Assembly: GCF_025833875.1 (NCBI RefSeq)
Contig: NZ_JAOYOD010000001.1
Span: 2,232,001 to 2,296,000 of the forward strand
Length of the DNA: 64,000 bases
Reading direction: 5' to 3'
Source: Reichenbachiella ulvae
GTDB lineage: Bacteria > Bacteroidota > Bacteroidia > Cytophagales > Cyclobacteriaceae
How positions within the stretch are numbered: the stretch's first letter is position 1; each line of letters starts with the position of its first letter. The notes under the pieces are model-generated. The model had not been told where the DNA came from, did no database searches, and saw nothing but the letters and a program-made list of their open reading frames with translations. A program made the position numbers and the translations under genes. Positions 7,811-18,000 of the stretch are shown here, piece after piece.

Positions 7811-8692
7811 CTAGTTCATTTTGGCTTTTGCAGAGCCTAGAGTCTCTCGATAGAGTTGAGGAGACACCTCTGCCTTCTTCTTAAAGAAACGGCTGAAGTA
7901 ATATTCATCATCATAGCCCAATTCGTAGGCAATCTCCTTCACTGTCTTGTCGGTTAAGTATAGCTCTCTTTTAGCCTCAATAACAATGCGCTCTGCAATC
8001 ATATCACTTAAGGTCTTATTGAAGTGTGTCTTTGTCAATTTGGCCAGAGCCTTTGGACTCATCGCGAGCATATCCGCATACTCACCAGCCGAATGCTTGG
8101 TTTTGTAATGCTCGTTGATATAATCTTTCAGTTTCTGGAGGACAAATGGCTGCTCCCCTTCTACCTCCGACATCTCCTCATCTGATTGCTCTGTCTTTAG
8201 GCGCGAGGCAGTTATCAAAAAAATCTTCAGATAAGACACCAGCAACTCATACTGAGCCAATGCCTGGTTTTGCACTTCCTCCTTCATCTGCCCAATTATC
8301 ATCTGTAGATTCCCCTTAGCCGATTCATCGATCTGCACCATGGGCGGACTGTAGATGTTGTTGAACAAGACTCCATCACATGCTACCTCCTTTTGATGTT
8401 TGTGAATACAAAAAAAGTCTGGATGAAAGTGGATCACCAAAGCCTTAATGCCACCCTCTGCATCCAACATGAATGGCTGATAGGGCGACAATGAAAACAA
8501 GGTGTCTTTCTCAATCGAATAAGAAGCAAAATCTACTTTCGCAGTTCCACTACCCTCCTGAATCCAAATCAGCGAAAAATAATTCAGGCGCTGAAGATGA
8601 TCAAAAGGATTGTTTCCTTCGATGGAATAAATTTTGAAAGCTAAATGTCCCGTTTGGGGATTTACCAAGGTTTGGTTCGGCTCAGACGTCAT
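7811..8692 (-). CDS. AraC-family transcriptional regulator
   Basis: A 293-residue regulator with an N-terminal cupin-like sensor domain (about 15-130; 'LNYFSLIWIQEGSGTAKVDFASY') and a C-terminal double-HTH AraC domain (about 190-285). The second HTH carries the classic signature 'VKEIAYELGYDDEYYFSRFFKK'. The effector is unknown. It lies 6 bp downstream of the NTF2-like gene on the same strand and probably controls its own operon, whose promoter region carries the direct repeats at 9811-9842. Confidence 0.92.
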   Translation of the reverse strand: MTSEPNQTLVNPQTGHLAFKIYSIEGNNPFDHLQRLNYFSLIWIQEGSGTAKVDFASYSIEKDTLFSLSPYQPFMLDAEGGIKALVIHFHPDFFCIHKHQKEVACDGVLFNNIYSPPMVQIDESAKGNLQMIIGQMKEEVQNQALAQYELLVSYLKIFLITASRLKTEQSDEEMSEVEGEQPFVLQKLKDYINEHYKTKHSAGEYADMLAMSPKALAKLTKTHFNKTLSDMIAERIVIEAKRELYLTDKTVKEIAYELGYDDEYYFSRFFKKKAEVSPQLYRETLGSAKAKMN

Positions 8693-8698
8693 CTCTTA

Positions 8699-9121
8699 TT
8701 ATTTCAATTTTCTTTCATGTTCCTCTATTGGCAGGTCATTGATACTCGCATAGCGCTTTCTCATCAGTCCATTCTCATCGAACTCCCACATTTCATTACC
8801 ATATGCCCTGAACCATTGTCCTTCGGTATCATGGTATTCATATTCGAAGGTCACCGCTATTCGGTTTTCTCTAAAACCCCATAGCTCCTTTTTCAATTGG
8901 TACGAACGCTCTTTTCCCCATTTGGATGTCAAAAAATCAATTATTTCTTCTCTACCCTGAATAAAGTCTGTTCGATTGCGCCACTCAGAATCCAAGGTAT
9001 AAGCCATAGAGACTTTTTGGGGATTCTTACTATTCCATGCGTCTTCTGCCATTTGAACCTTTTGTCGAGCCGTCTCTATTGTAAAAGGGGGCAGAGGAAA
9101 TCTCTTCTCTATTTGTTCCAT
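8699..9121 (-). CDS. NTF2-like protein of the DUF1348 family
   Basis: A 140-residue cytoplasmic protein. The sequence '[33 protein letters not shown]' and the ending '[21 protein letters not shown]' are hallmarks of DUF1348, a SnoaL/NTF2-fold family of unknown reaction, often annotated as nuclear transport factor 2 family. It sits between a CMD-family gene and an AraC regulator on the minus strand, a grouping often found for small stress-inducible enzymes. The biochemical role is not known. Confidence 0.88.
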   Translation of the reverse strand: MEQIEKRFPLPPFTIETARQKVQMAEDAWNSKNPQKVSMAYTLDSEWRNRTDFIQGREEIIDFLTSKWGKERSYQLKKELWGFRENRIAVTFEYEYHDTEGQWFRAYGNEMWEFDENGLMRKRYASINDLPIEEHERKLK

Positions 9122-9149
9122 TTGATGAATTTTTTATCTAGAAATAGAT

Positions 9150-9181
9150 GAAAGGAGAGTCCCTATGTCGCCTCTCCTTTC
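9150..9181 (-). terminator. Strong intercistronic hairpin between CMD and NTF2-like genes
   Basis: Perfect 10-bp arms GAAAGGAGAG (9150-9159) and CTCTCCTTTC (9172-9181) with a 12-nt loop lie in the 68-bp gap between two same-strand genes. The sequence after it on the minus strand is T-rich but not a clean U-tract. It could be a partial terminator that lowers downstream expression, or an mRNA-stabilising element. Confidence 0.5.
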
Positions 9182-9189
9182 GCTGTTGA

Positions 9190-9762
9190 TTAAAGTGCTG
9201 GCGCCAATGGAAAGTCCACAAAAACCTGACTCAGGTTATGCAGATAATTCATCGCTACCTTGTCACTGATTTGCAAAATGAGATCGATCAGATTCTCTTT
9301 GGTGTAACCCTGACCAAAGAACTCTTCCAGATGCTCATCTTGGATTCGCCCCTTGTTCTCAGTGATATCAACAGTCAATTTCACAAGTGCATCCAGCTTC
9401 GCATCATCGCTTTTGCCTCTGCGGATGTCCAAAATTTGCCCATCACTAAATCCATTCATCTTACCAATAACCGAATGTGCACTCTGACAATACACACATC
9501 CATTTACCTGGCTTACTGTCAGATTGATCACCTCTTTCTCTTTGTTAGTCAAAGAGGTCTTGGCATTCTGATAATTGAGGTATCGCTCCAACCCATGGTC
9601 TGAGTGTGCAATAGTCGCATATAGATTGGGAACAAAACCCAGGGCCTTTTTCAGGTTATCGAAGATGGCCTGGTTCTTTTCGGATACCTCTTCTCTGGTC
9701 GGTACATTAATGATTGTATTGTTTACTGTGTCCATTTTACTTTTGTTTTTGGTACTTGTCAT
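9190..9762 (-). CDS. Carboxymuconolactone decarboxylase (AhpD-like) family protein
   Basis: A CMD-domain all-helical protein of about 190 residues with the redox motif 'GCVYCQSAHS' (CxxC then His), the arrangement of AhpD-type peroxidase-related proteins. It likely acts as a thiol-disulphide or peroxide-detoxifying enzyme in the cytoplasm. I chose the ATG at 9762 (MTSTKNKSK...); a TTG lies 9 bp upstream, and the ATG at 9735 (MDTVNNT...) is another candidate, since the family core starts later. It is the first gene of the minus-strand CMD/NTF2-like/AraC set. Genuine decarboxylase activity is unlikely from this motif. Confidence 0.87.
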   Translation of the reverse strand: MTSTKNKSKMDTVNNTIINVPTREEVSEKNQAIFDNLKKALGFVPNLYATIAHSDHGLERYLNYQNAKTSLTNKEKEVINLTVSQVNGCVYCQSAHSVIGKMNGFSDGQILDIRRGKSDDAKLDALVKLTVDITENKGRIQDEHLEEFFGQGYTKENLIDLILQISDKVAMNYLHNLSQVFVDFPLAPAL

Positions 9763-9810
9763 TATTGACAATACAAAAGTGCATCGCTGGCACAGCCTTT
9801 AAAATGGATA

Positions 9811-9842
9811 TTTCCCACCAATGGATGGACGATTTTTCCCAC
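9811..9842. promoter_or_regulatory. Direct repeats upstream of the CMD gene (candidate AraC-type site)
   Basis: Two identical TTTCCCAC octamers begin at 9811 and 9835, 24 bp apart, 50-80 bp upstream of the CMD start. AraC-family activators usually bind direct repeats spaced by about two helical turns upstream of the promoter, and the regulator is encoded in this operon. Assignment is inference; octamers can occur by chance. Confidence 0.35.
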
Positions 9843-9961
9843 AGGCTTTTGATATGAATAGCAAAAAATGATATTCGGTTTACTTCAATTTAGTAAATCA
9901 TAACCCTCACTTAATCCGTAATAATATACATTAGTCAACTAGACATATTTAAATATCAAAC

Positions 9962-10423
9962 ATGCAAGAACAAATCGACCTGTTGAAAAGTACTCGAAAT
10001 AATATCTTAAAAGAATTAGAAGATTGTAGCGAGCAACAACTATTTCAAATCCCCGAAGGCTTCAACAACCATATCATCTGGAATGCAGCACATGTTGTAG
10101 TTACTCCACATTTACTCATCTATGGACGCAGCGGTCTACCTCTTAGATTAGAAACCAACTATATCGAAAGCTTCAGAAAAGGGTCACAACCCAGCAAAGA
10201 AGTTTCAACAGAACTGATCCACTGGGTAAAAGACCACTTAATAAATTTCCCTGAAGAGTTATCCGAAGATTTTAAGAAAGGAGTCTTCAACAATTTCGAC
10301 TCCTATGAAACCAGCTATAGGTTTGCACTCAACAGTGTAGAAGATGCCATCGCGTTCAACAACGTGCATGAAGCCATGCACTATGGACAAATCAAGATGC
10401 TAAAGCGACTGGTTAAGGCATAA
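9962..10423 (+). CDS. DinB-superfamily protein
   Basis: A 153-residue helical-bundle protein of the DinB/YfiT-like superfamily. The metal-binding His triad can be placed: His44 in 'WNAAHVV', and His136 and His140 in 'NNVHEAMHYGQI'. Family members are metal-dependent enzymes, some being thiol S-transferases (for example bacillithiol transferases in Firmicutes); the reaction here is unknown. A TTTACT/AGTAAA dyad lies upstream near 9880-9900. It is monocistronic and ends in a shared terminator with ferritin. Confidence 0.87.
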   Translation: MQEQIDLLKSTRNNILKELEDCSEQQLFQIPEGFNNHIIWNAAHVVVTPHLLIYGRSGLPLRLETNYIESFRKGSQPSKEVSTELIHWVKDHLINFPEELSEDFKKGVFNNFDSYETSYRFALNSVEDAIAFNNVHEAMHYGQIKMLKRLVKA

Positions 10424-10424
10424 A

Positions 10425-10448
10425 AAAAGGAGCTCAAGAGCTCCTTTT
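10425..10448. terminator. Bidirectional intrinsic terminator
   Basis: AAAAGGAGCT (10425-10434), loop CAAG, AGCTCCTTTT (10439-10448): the A-run and T-run make it functional in both directions. It lies between converging genes (DinB-like on plus, ferritin on minus). Confidence 0.88.
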
Positions 10449-10470
10449 CTATTTTATCATTAGTTCAGTC

Positions 10471-10995
10471 TTATTCCCCGTAGGTTACCGACTTTACTCT
10501 TTCGTCAATCATTAACAATGATTTTGGATCCTCTCCTAACATTTCGAAGTATTCCAAAATTCTTCTTATCACGAACTCTTCTTCTACCTGCTCTTTCACA
10601 TACCACTGCATGAAGTTCTCAGTAGCAAAATCATTCGCCTTTCTGCAATCAGCTACGATCTGATTGATCGATTCTGTTACATTGATTTCACTTTCCAAGG
10701 CAATTTCAAATACTTCTTTCAAAGAAGAAAAATCACTTTGAACTTCAGAAATAGTAGGTGAAGTAGCAATGCCACCCATGTCGCTGATGTAGTGAAACAA
10801 CTTCAACATGTGTTCTCTTTCTTCATTGCTTTGCTCATAGAAGAAGCTGGCACAGTTGTCAAATGAATTTTGATCACACCATGCTGCCATGGCCAAGTAA
10901 GCCGCAGATGACTGAGCTTCCAGTTTCACCTGAGCATTCAATTTTTTCATGATGCTGTCCTGAACGACAACCCTTTGTCTTAATAAATCCTTCAT
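10471..10995 (-). CDS. Bacterial ferritin (FtnA-type)
   Basis: Non-heme ferritin of 174 residues that oxidises Fe(II) and stores iron in a 24-mer. The ferroxidase residues are visible: Glu26 and Tyr33 in 'KLEAQSSAAYLAM', Glu59 and His62 in 'NEEREHML', and 'EQVEEEF' with the Gln/Glu of helix D. I start it at the ATG at 10995 (MKDLLRQRVV...), which matches normal ferritin N-termini; an in-frame ATG at 11049 would add 18 Cys-rich residues that do not look like ferritin. It is monocistronic and faces the DinB-like gene. Confidence 0.94.
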   Translation of the reverse strand: MKDLLRQRVVVQDSIMKKLNAQVKLEAQSSAAYLAMAAWCDQNSFDNCASFFYEQSNEEREHMLKLFHYISDMGGIATSPTISEVQSDFSSLKEVFEIALESEINVTESINQIVADCRKANDFATENFMQWYVKEQVEEEFVIRRILEYFEMLGEDPKSLLMIDERVKSVTYGE

Positions 10996-11092
10996 CTTTC
11001 TATGGTTTTGAGTGCATGTACTATAACAAATGAAACTATTTTCATCCAAATAGGTTCCATTTGAGTCATATTTAGAACTAGTCTAATTTGCC

Positions 11093-13057
11093 TTATGCCA
11101 GTTTCAAAGTCGGCTCATAGGCTTCTTTGGCTCTTTGAGTCAGCTTAAACTTTGCAATATTTTGATGCAATTCGGTCGCCATCTGATTGAGTTGCTCTGT
11201 AGTTTCGATGTAGCTATTCATCCCATTGGACAATTCGGTAGCCGAACTATTGACTTGCTCAGTACCTGCAGCAGTCTCCTGAGAGATCACCACGATCGAT
11301 TCTACATCTTCTACCGCACGATTCATTCGCTGCAACTGAGTAGTAAAATCCTTTTGAATCTCTTCGGACATTTCCAGCGAAGCAGTAGAACTCTCTGAAA
11401 TCTGATGGAAGGCGGCTTCAGCCTTTTTAGTTGAATTCACGCCATTCTGCACACTTTTGTCCATTTCTACTATCACTTTAGAGGCATGATCTGTATCCCT
11501 TCGTACATCGTTGACCAGGGTTTCGATTTCCTGAGCTGACTTTCGAGAGCCTTCTGCCAACTTTCTTATTTCTTCGGCCACCACAGCAAAGCCTCTACCA
11601 GCATCCCCAGCCTGTGCGGCCTCTATAGCTGCATTCAATGCCAGCAGGTTGGTCTGAGAAGAAATATCAGTAATGATACCAAGCACCCGGGATATCTCAG
11701 TAGATCGCTCCTCCAGTACCTGTATCGATTGGTTCGTCTCCTTAGAGTAGTTGGCTATGCGCTCCATGTCCTGAACCACCTCATTCGCCACTTTTTTACC
11801 ATCTTCGCTGAGGTCATTTCCAGCTCTGACCGACTCCATGACAGTAGTAGTCTTTCCTTGCAAGCCATTAGAAGTAGTTCTGGCTTGATCCAAGAGGTCA
11901 GAAAGACTTTCAATTCTATCCAATTGCTTAGACGTACCGCTATTCATTTCAGTAATCGCCCCTACGATCTCGTTGATAGAACCTTTCATCTCTTTACCCG
12001 ATCTCATCATATGACCTGCCTGAAATTTGAGCATCTGGATTTCTTCAAACACCTGAGACAACAACTCATTCAATTTGTCCAACCCATCATTCAACTTGTC
12101 CGAAAACTCTTTGATATCCCCTTCCGCTCCTTCGTCGTAGCGCAAGGTCAAATCTCCCTCGGCCATTTTTCGTGCGATAGCCCCCACTCTGACAATAGGA
12201 ATAGATACCGATTGCAATAGAGAGTTGATCGATTCGGCCATCATCAGCCAGTTGCCTCGTTTACCATGGATACTCATTTTAGCATTCAGGTCCCCTTCCA
12301 TACCAGCTTTCACCACCACTTCTTTGGTTTCATTGATCAGACCATGAATGGCCCCTGTCAAATCCTGCGACACCTGAGCCAAAATCTGACTGGCACTTTT
12401 GGTTTCATTCTCCTCATCATCAGTTTGCGTGATCTCTGCCGCGATTTTATTCACCTGACGTGACATCAAGTCAATTTCTCCTAATTGCTTATTTGCACTG
12501 ATACTTGCAGTAATTCTCTGCACACTTTCCTGTCTCAGACTGTTGGACATCCACATACTTACCACGATACCCAACACTGCCAATATCATGTGATAGACAA
12601 ATGCAATTACAGATACATGACCATTTTCGAATAAATAATTGAGATACTCTTCATGTCCATTGAGATACAAAAAGAATACACTGAAATGGTGTATGGATAC
12701 AATCAAGCCTAGAGGCAAATACAACCGCCAATCTCTGAAAAAGATCAACAACATAGGTAATATGAAAAACCAAAAATGCATCTCCAAAAGACCATGCATT
12801 TGAGCAGTGTATTGTAGCATATAAAACGCCATGATTCCACTGATCACCATTCTATAAAGTATCGTACCTCCATAAAAAAATCGGGTCACAAAAAACAGTA
12901 AAAGACTTAATCCCCCTAAGCCTAAACCTAAGGTCCAGGTATCATAGTGAAAGGAAAGTATCACTCCAAATAGAAAAAGTGATACGATCATGTAAACACT
13001 TAGCGATTCTGCCTTGTTGTTAATTGCTTCAAACTCCTCTTCTAATTCTTCTCTCAT
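11093..13057 (-). CDS. Methyl-accepting chemotaxis-type protein with six-helix membrane sensor
   Basis: A 654-residue transducer. The N-terminal third has about six membrane helices (roughly residues 20-185) instead of the usual periplasmic ligand domain, with conserved His-rich motifs '[10 protein letters not shown]', 'FRDWR' and 'SIHHFSVFF' that suggest metal or heme or membrane sensing. A HAMP-like linker (around 270-340) and an MCP signalling coiled coil follow, with hairpin tip '[24 protein letters not shown]' split around '[10 protein letters not shown]'. No che genes are adjacent. It begins at ATG 13057. In gliding Bacteroidota such proteins may feed a gliding or gene-control pathway rather than flagella; which one is unknown. 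Confidence 0.9.
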   Translation of the reverse strand: MREELEEEFEAINNKAESLSVYMIVSLFLFGVILSFHYDTWTLGLGLGGLSLLLFFVTRFFYGGTILYRMVISGIMAFYMLQYTAQMHGLLEMHFWFFILPMLLIFFRDWRLYLPLGLIVSIHHFSVFFLYLNGHEEYLNYLFENGHVSVIAFVYHMILAVLGIVVSMWMSNSLRQESVQRITASISANKQLGEIDLMSRQVNKIAAEITQTDDEENETKSASQILAQVSQDLTGAIHGLINETKEVVVKAGMEGDLNAKMSIHGKRGNWLMMAESINSLLQSVSIPIVRVGAIARKMAEGDLTLRYDEGAEGDIKEFSDKLNDGLDKLNELLSQVFEEIQMLKFQAGHMMRSGKEMKGSINEIVGAITEMNSGTSKQLDRIESLSDLLDQARTTSNGLQGKTTTVMESVRAGNDLSEDGKKVANEVVQDMERIANYSKETNQSIQVLEERSTEISRVLGIITDISSQTNLLALNAAIEAAQAGDAGRGFAVVAEEIRKLAEGSRKSAQEIETLVNDVRRDTDHASKVIVEMDKSVQNGVNSTKKAEAAFHQISESSTASLEMSEEIQKDFTTQLQRMNRAVEDVESIVVISQETAAGTEQVNSSATELSNGMNSYIETTEQLNQMATELHQNIAKFKLTQRAKEAYEPTLKLA

Positions 13058-13086
13058 TTTCTAGGTTATTTATATGTGCTGCATTT

Positions 13087-13698
13087 TTAATTGATGGCGC
13101 ATTGATAGCCATTTATTCTTGGGAATAGTGGTGGGGGATTATTCTTGCACTGAAATTCCAATGCAATTAAAGGGGCAGATTGGTCAATATTGTCGCTTCC
13201 ACAGAAGCTCATGCCCTGGGTGTAGTTTCCTTGAAAGTAGCGTCTTCCGTCTGTATCTAGTATCAAGGCATTTGGGAATGCATTCACACCCAAAAGCTGA
13301 GAAAACTCAGCATTAGGATCATATATGATCCGAGCAGATAGGTCATGAGACAATTCTTGTAGGAGTCGTTGACTTTGTATTGTGTTTTTATCTTCATCCA
13401 ATAGAATCAGAAAAAAATCAACTTTACCTTGAAAGGGCTCAAACACCCCTTGAAGATGCTTTAGATTAACTTTTGAAAACTTGCAGTTGGGATCGTAAAA
13501 ATGAAAATAGGCTGGTCGATTCAACTCAATCTCCCATTGAGATAACATTTCTGGGGCGACCCATTCAGAAGCATTAACTTCTTTATTGGGCATGAGATAT
13601 TGAAAATCCTCTATCCAAAAAATATAGAGTATACCTCCAAGTAAAATGTTCATTACGCCCAATTGCAGCAGGTGCTTTAGGCTTTTTCTTTTTCTCAT
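13087..13698 (-). CDS. Membrane-anchored thioredoxin-like protein with CxxS site
   Basis: A 203-residue protein with an N-terminal membrane anchor (about 9-28) and a periplasmic thioredoxin-like domain. The active-site position reads 'DPNCKFSKVN', that is Cys72-x-x-Ser75, so only one thiol is present, as in monothiol variants. 'GVNAFPNALILDTDGRRYFQG' carries the cis-Pro-like segment. Two more cysteines occur near the C-terminus. It may resemble the DUF6436-type family, but I am not sure. I chose ATG 13698 over a TTG 21 bp upstream. It follows the MCP gene by a 29-bp gap on the same strand order (upstream of it), so they may be cotranscribed. Confidence 0.75.
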   Translation of the reverse strand: MRKRKSLKHLLQLGVMNILLGGILYIFWIEDFQYLMPNKEVNASEWVAPEMLSQWEIELNRPAYFHFYDPNCKFSKVNLKHLQGVFEPFQGKVDFFLILLDEDKNTIQSQRLLQELSHDLSARIIYDPNAEFSQLLGVNAFPNALILDTDGRRYFQGNYTQGMSFCGSDNIDQSAPLIALEFQCKNNPPPLFPRINGYQCAIN

Positions 13699-13799
13699 TG
13701 TATTTCTGCTATTCTTCAATCAAACAAATCAAACTGTTTGACCGTGTTGGTAGAGATATACGAGGCGTGGGGACCGACTGGATTTAAATAACGTGGATT

Positions 13800-14135
13800 T
13801 TATATCAAAGTTGCTCGACGAATCCGATGATGTACGATACTATTGAGCTCTAGCATCACAAGTGCACCCTGAATAAGATCTTTCATTTCAATAATTTCAT
13901 TCAGATTTAGCAGCAAAAAGTGTTCTTTGTTGCAAAGTGGTAGGATCTCCAGATCATGAGCATCAAAATCCGACAACAGCATTTCCTCAACATTAAACGC
14001 ATCCAATTTGGTCTTAAAAGCAATAAATGAGCATACATTCATCTTGTAAGACCTTTCATGAAAGGTTAAATAATAGCAATTCTCGCTATCAGATTGAGAG
14101 ATTTTCCCGTTGACTGTTTGATGTATTAGATGCAT
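13800..14135 (-). CDS. Small conserved-looking hypothetical protein, 111 aa
   Basis: A cytoplasmic protein with no signal or membrane segment. It alternates short beta-like runs ('CYYLTFHERSYKMNV', 'FLLLNLNEIIEMKDLI'), reminiscent of small Bacteroidota proteins such as the DUF6686 type, but I cannot confirm this. It starts from ATG at 14135 and is divergent from the MBL-fold gene. The function is unknown. Confidence 0.6.
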   Translation of the reverse strand: MHLIHQTVNGKISQSDSENCYYLTFHERSYKMNVCSFIAFKTKLDAFNVEEMLLSDFDAHDLEILPLCNKEHFLLLNLNEIIEMKDLIQGALVMLELNSIVHHRIRRATLI

Positions 14136-14232
14136 ACGGGAGCAAATCTAGTTTTTATTTAGATTGGTTACAAATAAAAAAATACAAAAACTTGGCTTTA
14201 TTTGTATTGAAAATACCAGATATCTTAGCACA

Positions 14233-15030
14233 ATGCGCTATTCAAAATCCATCCTGTTCATAATACTTTGGGTTCTTTCAATTGATTCCGCTCTTTCACA
14301 GACTGTGACCTATTTAGGAAATGAAGGAATGCTGATTGAATATCAAGGTAAAAAAATCATCATTGATGGTCTATTTGACGACATCTCAGGACGCTTTGAT
14401 TCTCCCGACTATGATGTGATGGATGATATCATCGCTGGTAGAGGTGAATATAAAAATGTAGAGCTTGCCTTGATCACCCATGCACACCCTGATCACTTTG
14501 ATGCTCCAAGTTTCGCAAGGTTCATGTTCAATAATAAAAAGGCTAAAATGGTGGCTACTTTGCAAGCTATCGACAGCATGAAATTGAATACAGATTTGTA
14601 TGATTCGATTGCAAACCGTATTGCCGTCACTCGCTGGACTAAGGGTTGGCAAATCAACGACACAGAAGATATTGGAATAAAAAGCGCCTATACGCTTCAT
14701 GCGGGCAAAGCTTTTACCAAAGTTCAGAACCAGATGTTTTTGATCACCATTGGAGACAAAAAGATCCTACATGTGGCTGACACGCAAATGGACGTGGATT
14801 ATTTTGATGATCTAAGACTCATTTATGAAGACATAGATTTGGCGATCGTTCCTTTTTGGTTTTTAACCAATTTGTTTGGAGCAGAAATCGTTGACAAACA
14901 TATAGAAGCCAAAAAAGTAGCAGGCATGCATTTGCCCAATAAGGACAACGAAAAAACACTGGAAAAAATCAACAGCTTCTTCCCTAAAGCCACCGTATTC
15001 AGCGAACCAGGACAGAAGATTTCGTTTTAA
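14233..15030 (+). CDS. Secreted metallo-beta-lactamase-fold hydrolase
   Basis: MBL-fold protein of 265 residues with a signal peptide (about 1-22, cleavage after 'SALSQ'). The metal motif HxHxDH is exact: His83, His85, Asp87, His88 in 'ITHAHPDHFD'; the 'VTYLGNEGMLIEYQGKKIIIDGLF' start is like UlaG-type hydrolases. The substrate is unknown. The ATG at 14233 is chosen because an upstream TTG frame (from 14164) adds residues incompatible with a signal peptide. Its stop codon overlaps the stop of the converging WD40-caspase gene. Confidence 0.88.
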   Translation: MRYSKSILFIILWVLSIDSALSQTVTYLGNEGMLIEYQGKKIIIDGLFDDISGRFDSPDYDVMDDIIAGRGEYKNVELALITHAHPDHFDAPSFARFMFNNKKAKMVATLQAIDSMKLNTDLYDSIANRIAVTRWTKGWQINDTEDIGIKSAYTLHAGKAFTKVQNQMFLITIGDKKILHVADTQMDVDYFDDLRLIYEDIDLAIVPFWFLTNLFGAEIVDKHIEAKKVAGMHLPNKDNEKTLEKINSFFPKATVFSEPGQKISF

Positions 15031-18000
15031 TCTACCACTATTGGAAAGTCTTGCCCCTGAGAGTAAGTAACAGGAAATTGAGGTTTTCCTTTGAATTTGA
15101 TAGAATAACTGGGCACCTGATCATCTAGATAAGACTTCAATTCATAGATAGTCACTTTCCCATCTTTTGGAGCACCGTCTGCTCCTCCATTTAGCGCTTC
15201 CAACAGCACATAAGTAAACAAACCATGTCCAAGTTCTTTAAATTCTGAGGCAAATTGTTCGCTACCGGAAGCCGCTAAAATATGAACACCTGTACTCCTG
15301 GATAGCTGAGCCAAGGCTTTTTCTTCCTGCGCTCCTCTAGAGGCCAAAAGTTGCGTCGAACTACCCGACTGACAAGCATCTATGACGACCATTTGCTTCA
15401 AAGCTGGAATCTTGGCCAATTTCTGCTGCACCTCTCCTGCATATATTGCATTGGCCTTCAATTTCTTGGCATCATACAATCTGACATTCTCAGTTGGAAT
15501 AAAATAGAAATCCCCTTCGACCGTACTGCCATGACCGGCATAGTACACAATTAATACATCCTCGGACTTAGCTTTCGCGGCAACCTCATCCAGTACTTTC
15601 AGAATGTTTTCTTTTGAAGCATCCTCATCATACAGAGGATAGAAGGCTATTTCATCGTAGAGATCCTTTCCTTTTTTCTTTATCAATTCTCCAAAGCCTT
15701 CAGCATCATCTTTTGCATAATTAAGATTTAGAATGGGATTTTTATAGGTATTGATCCCTATAGCCACGACATGACAAGTAATACTGGACGCAGTACCTTC
15801 ATAGGTAATCTCACGAGTCATAATATCAGATTCTATTCGTGCCTCGCTAAAGGCCGACACTGCTATCTCATTCCTCCCAGGCACTAATGTCAATGGCACA
15901 TGTTTATAAATCGCCTTTTTATTCTTGTACTCTTCAGGCAAGGATCGATCCTGCCCCAGTACGCGTTTTCCATTGTGCAAAAGTCTCAACTCATCGATTC
16001 CACCTCCACGATTGGTCAATTTTACCACTACATCTATTTCAGCCTTATCTGTCTTTTCTCCTCCCGTGGGTGACACAATCTCTACAGACGGTGGAGGAAA
16101 ATCCAATAACTTTTGCTTCAGATCTGAATCAAAGTGAATATCAGCCCCTAACTCCAAAGACTTCTTCATGATATCAGGCCGATAAAACTCCTCGAAAAAC
16201 TGATCTAGGGAATAACTCTTGAGTCCCTTGACGAAGAAAATATTTTCTCGAGCGGCCTCAGTGGCATCAAAGTAGCCTCTTGCGGACTTTGTCAACCAGT
16301 CTCTACTGCCCAAAAAGACATGCGACACTATCTCCATCCCGCTTTCCATGTCCCAATATCGAGTCGTACCGTCCAGACTGCTACTCACCAAAACTCGATC
16401 GTCATTGATGAATTGCACGCCCGTCACCGCACCAGTATGCCCTTCCAATTGCTTTAGTTCCTTACCCGTATTCAAGTCCCACACACGCACGACCTTATCC
16501 AATCCTCCTGAAGCCATATATAGTCCATGCGTATCATAGCACACATCATACACTGCACCAGTATGCCCCTTGAATTTCATAGATTGAAAACCCGTCTTCA
16601 GTTCCCATTTTTTGATCATCCCATCAAGACTAGAGCTGATAATTTCTTCTCCGCGAATTTCCAGATCAGTGATCACATCTGTATGACCGATGTAACTTAT
16701 GAAGGGTTCGCCTGAATCTAATTCTATCAATTGCAACTTCTTGTCCAAAGTACCAATCAGCAAATACTGATCATGATAAGCGAAGGCCATCGTGTAAGGT
16801 GAGTTATTAGGGAATCGATATTGATTCAGAATTTCGCCCGTTCCGGTATCCCATAGTATCGCTGAGCCATCCCAGCTACCAGACGCCAATGAATGACCAT
16901 CTTCACTCAAAGCAAGATTGAAGACAAGGTCTCTGTGACCTTCAAATCGCCTCAGCTCCTCTCCCGTCTGCACATCCCATAGGCGAATCACTCTATCTCC
17001 TCCAGCCGTGTATACAAATCTGGAGTCTTTCGTGAACACATAATCGACCACCATCTTGTCATGTCCTTTCAGCTCCAGTTTCACTCTTCCAGAATTAGTA
17101 TCCCATAGATAGGCTTCACTGTTGTGGTGTCCTCTCACTACTGTTTTTCCATCAGGACTCAATTTGACCCTATTTCGGATGGATAAATATTTATTGAAAT
17201 TAGAATGCCAATAAGAATTGCGTCCGAAAGACAAGCCCCGATCGTTCTCCCGGTTGAGATAACCACTCAGCTCTGTGATCAACTGTCCCGAATACACATC
17301 CCACAATCGTGCTACGCGATCATTCCCAAATGTCATCAGCACACTATCATTGGGGCTCAATTTGATTCCAGTCAACCCTTCCTTGTTTTCTGCAAACACC
17401 CTTAATTCTTCTCCAGATTGCCTCCATTGAGTCACTCGTTTTTCATCCTCTGCAAAAACAAAAGGACCACCAACAGCCACTTTTTCATAATCATTGTCAG
17501 CCTCTCCAAACTCTCGATTAACTTCTTTTGTATCCCAATTCCAGAGAGTAACCGGCCCACTCCTGGCTACAGAAGCCATCAGTTTTCCATCCATATCAAA
17601 TCGCAAGGGACAGCCCCCACAACTACTTGCTCTGATGTTTCGCAATGTATCGAGAGGCGTATCTTCATTTGATCCATAGACGATCAACTTCCCATCATCA
17701 TTTCCTGTGAGAATGGCTCCTGAAGAATCAAACCCCACCTCTACACCATATTGGGTTTTATTTACTTTGAATTTTCTAAGGGTTTCCTTCTTCTGCCAAT
17801 CAAGCAACTCTACTTCATATTTCCCTCCACCGATCAACAATTGATCACCCGAGGGACTAAATGCAATGGAGCTGACCCATTGGCTCCAGGAATGCTCAAC
17901 TAGTTTTGATCCTGACATGAGATCCCAAACAATGACCTGCTTATCATCTCCCGCACTAACCAACACATTCTCCTTTGGATGAAAATCAACCGCATTGACG

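Noticed and set aside
11729..12220. Long plus-strand frame inside the chemoreceptor gene
   Set aside because: Antisense to a clear MCP domain, Leu/His/Ser-rich shadow frame.
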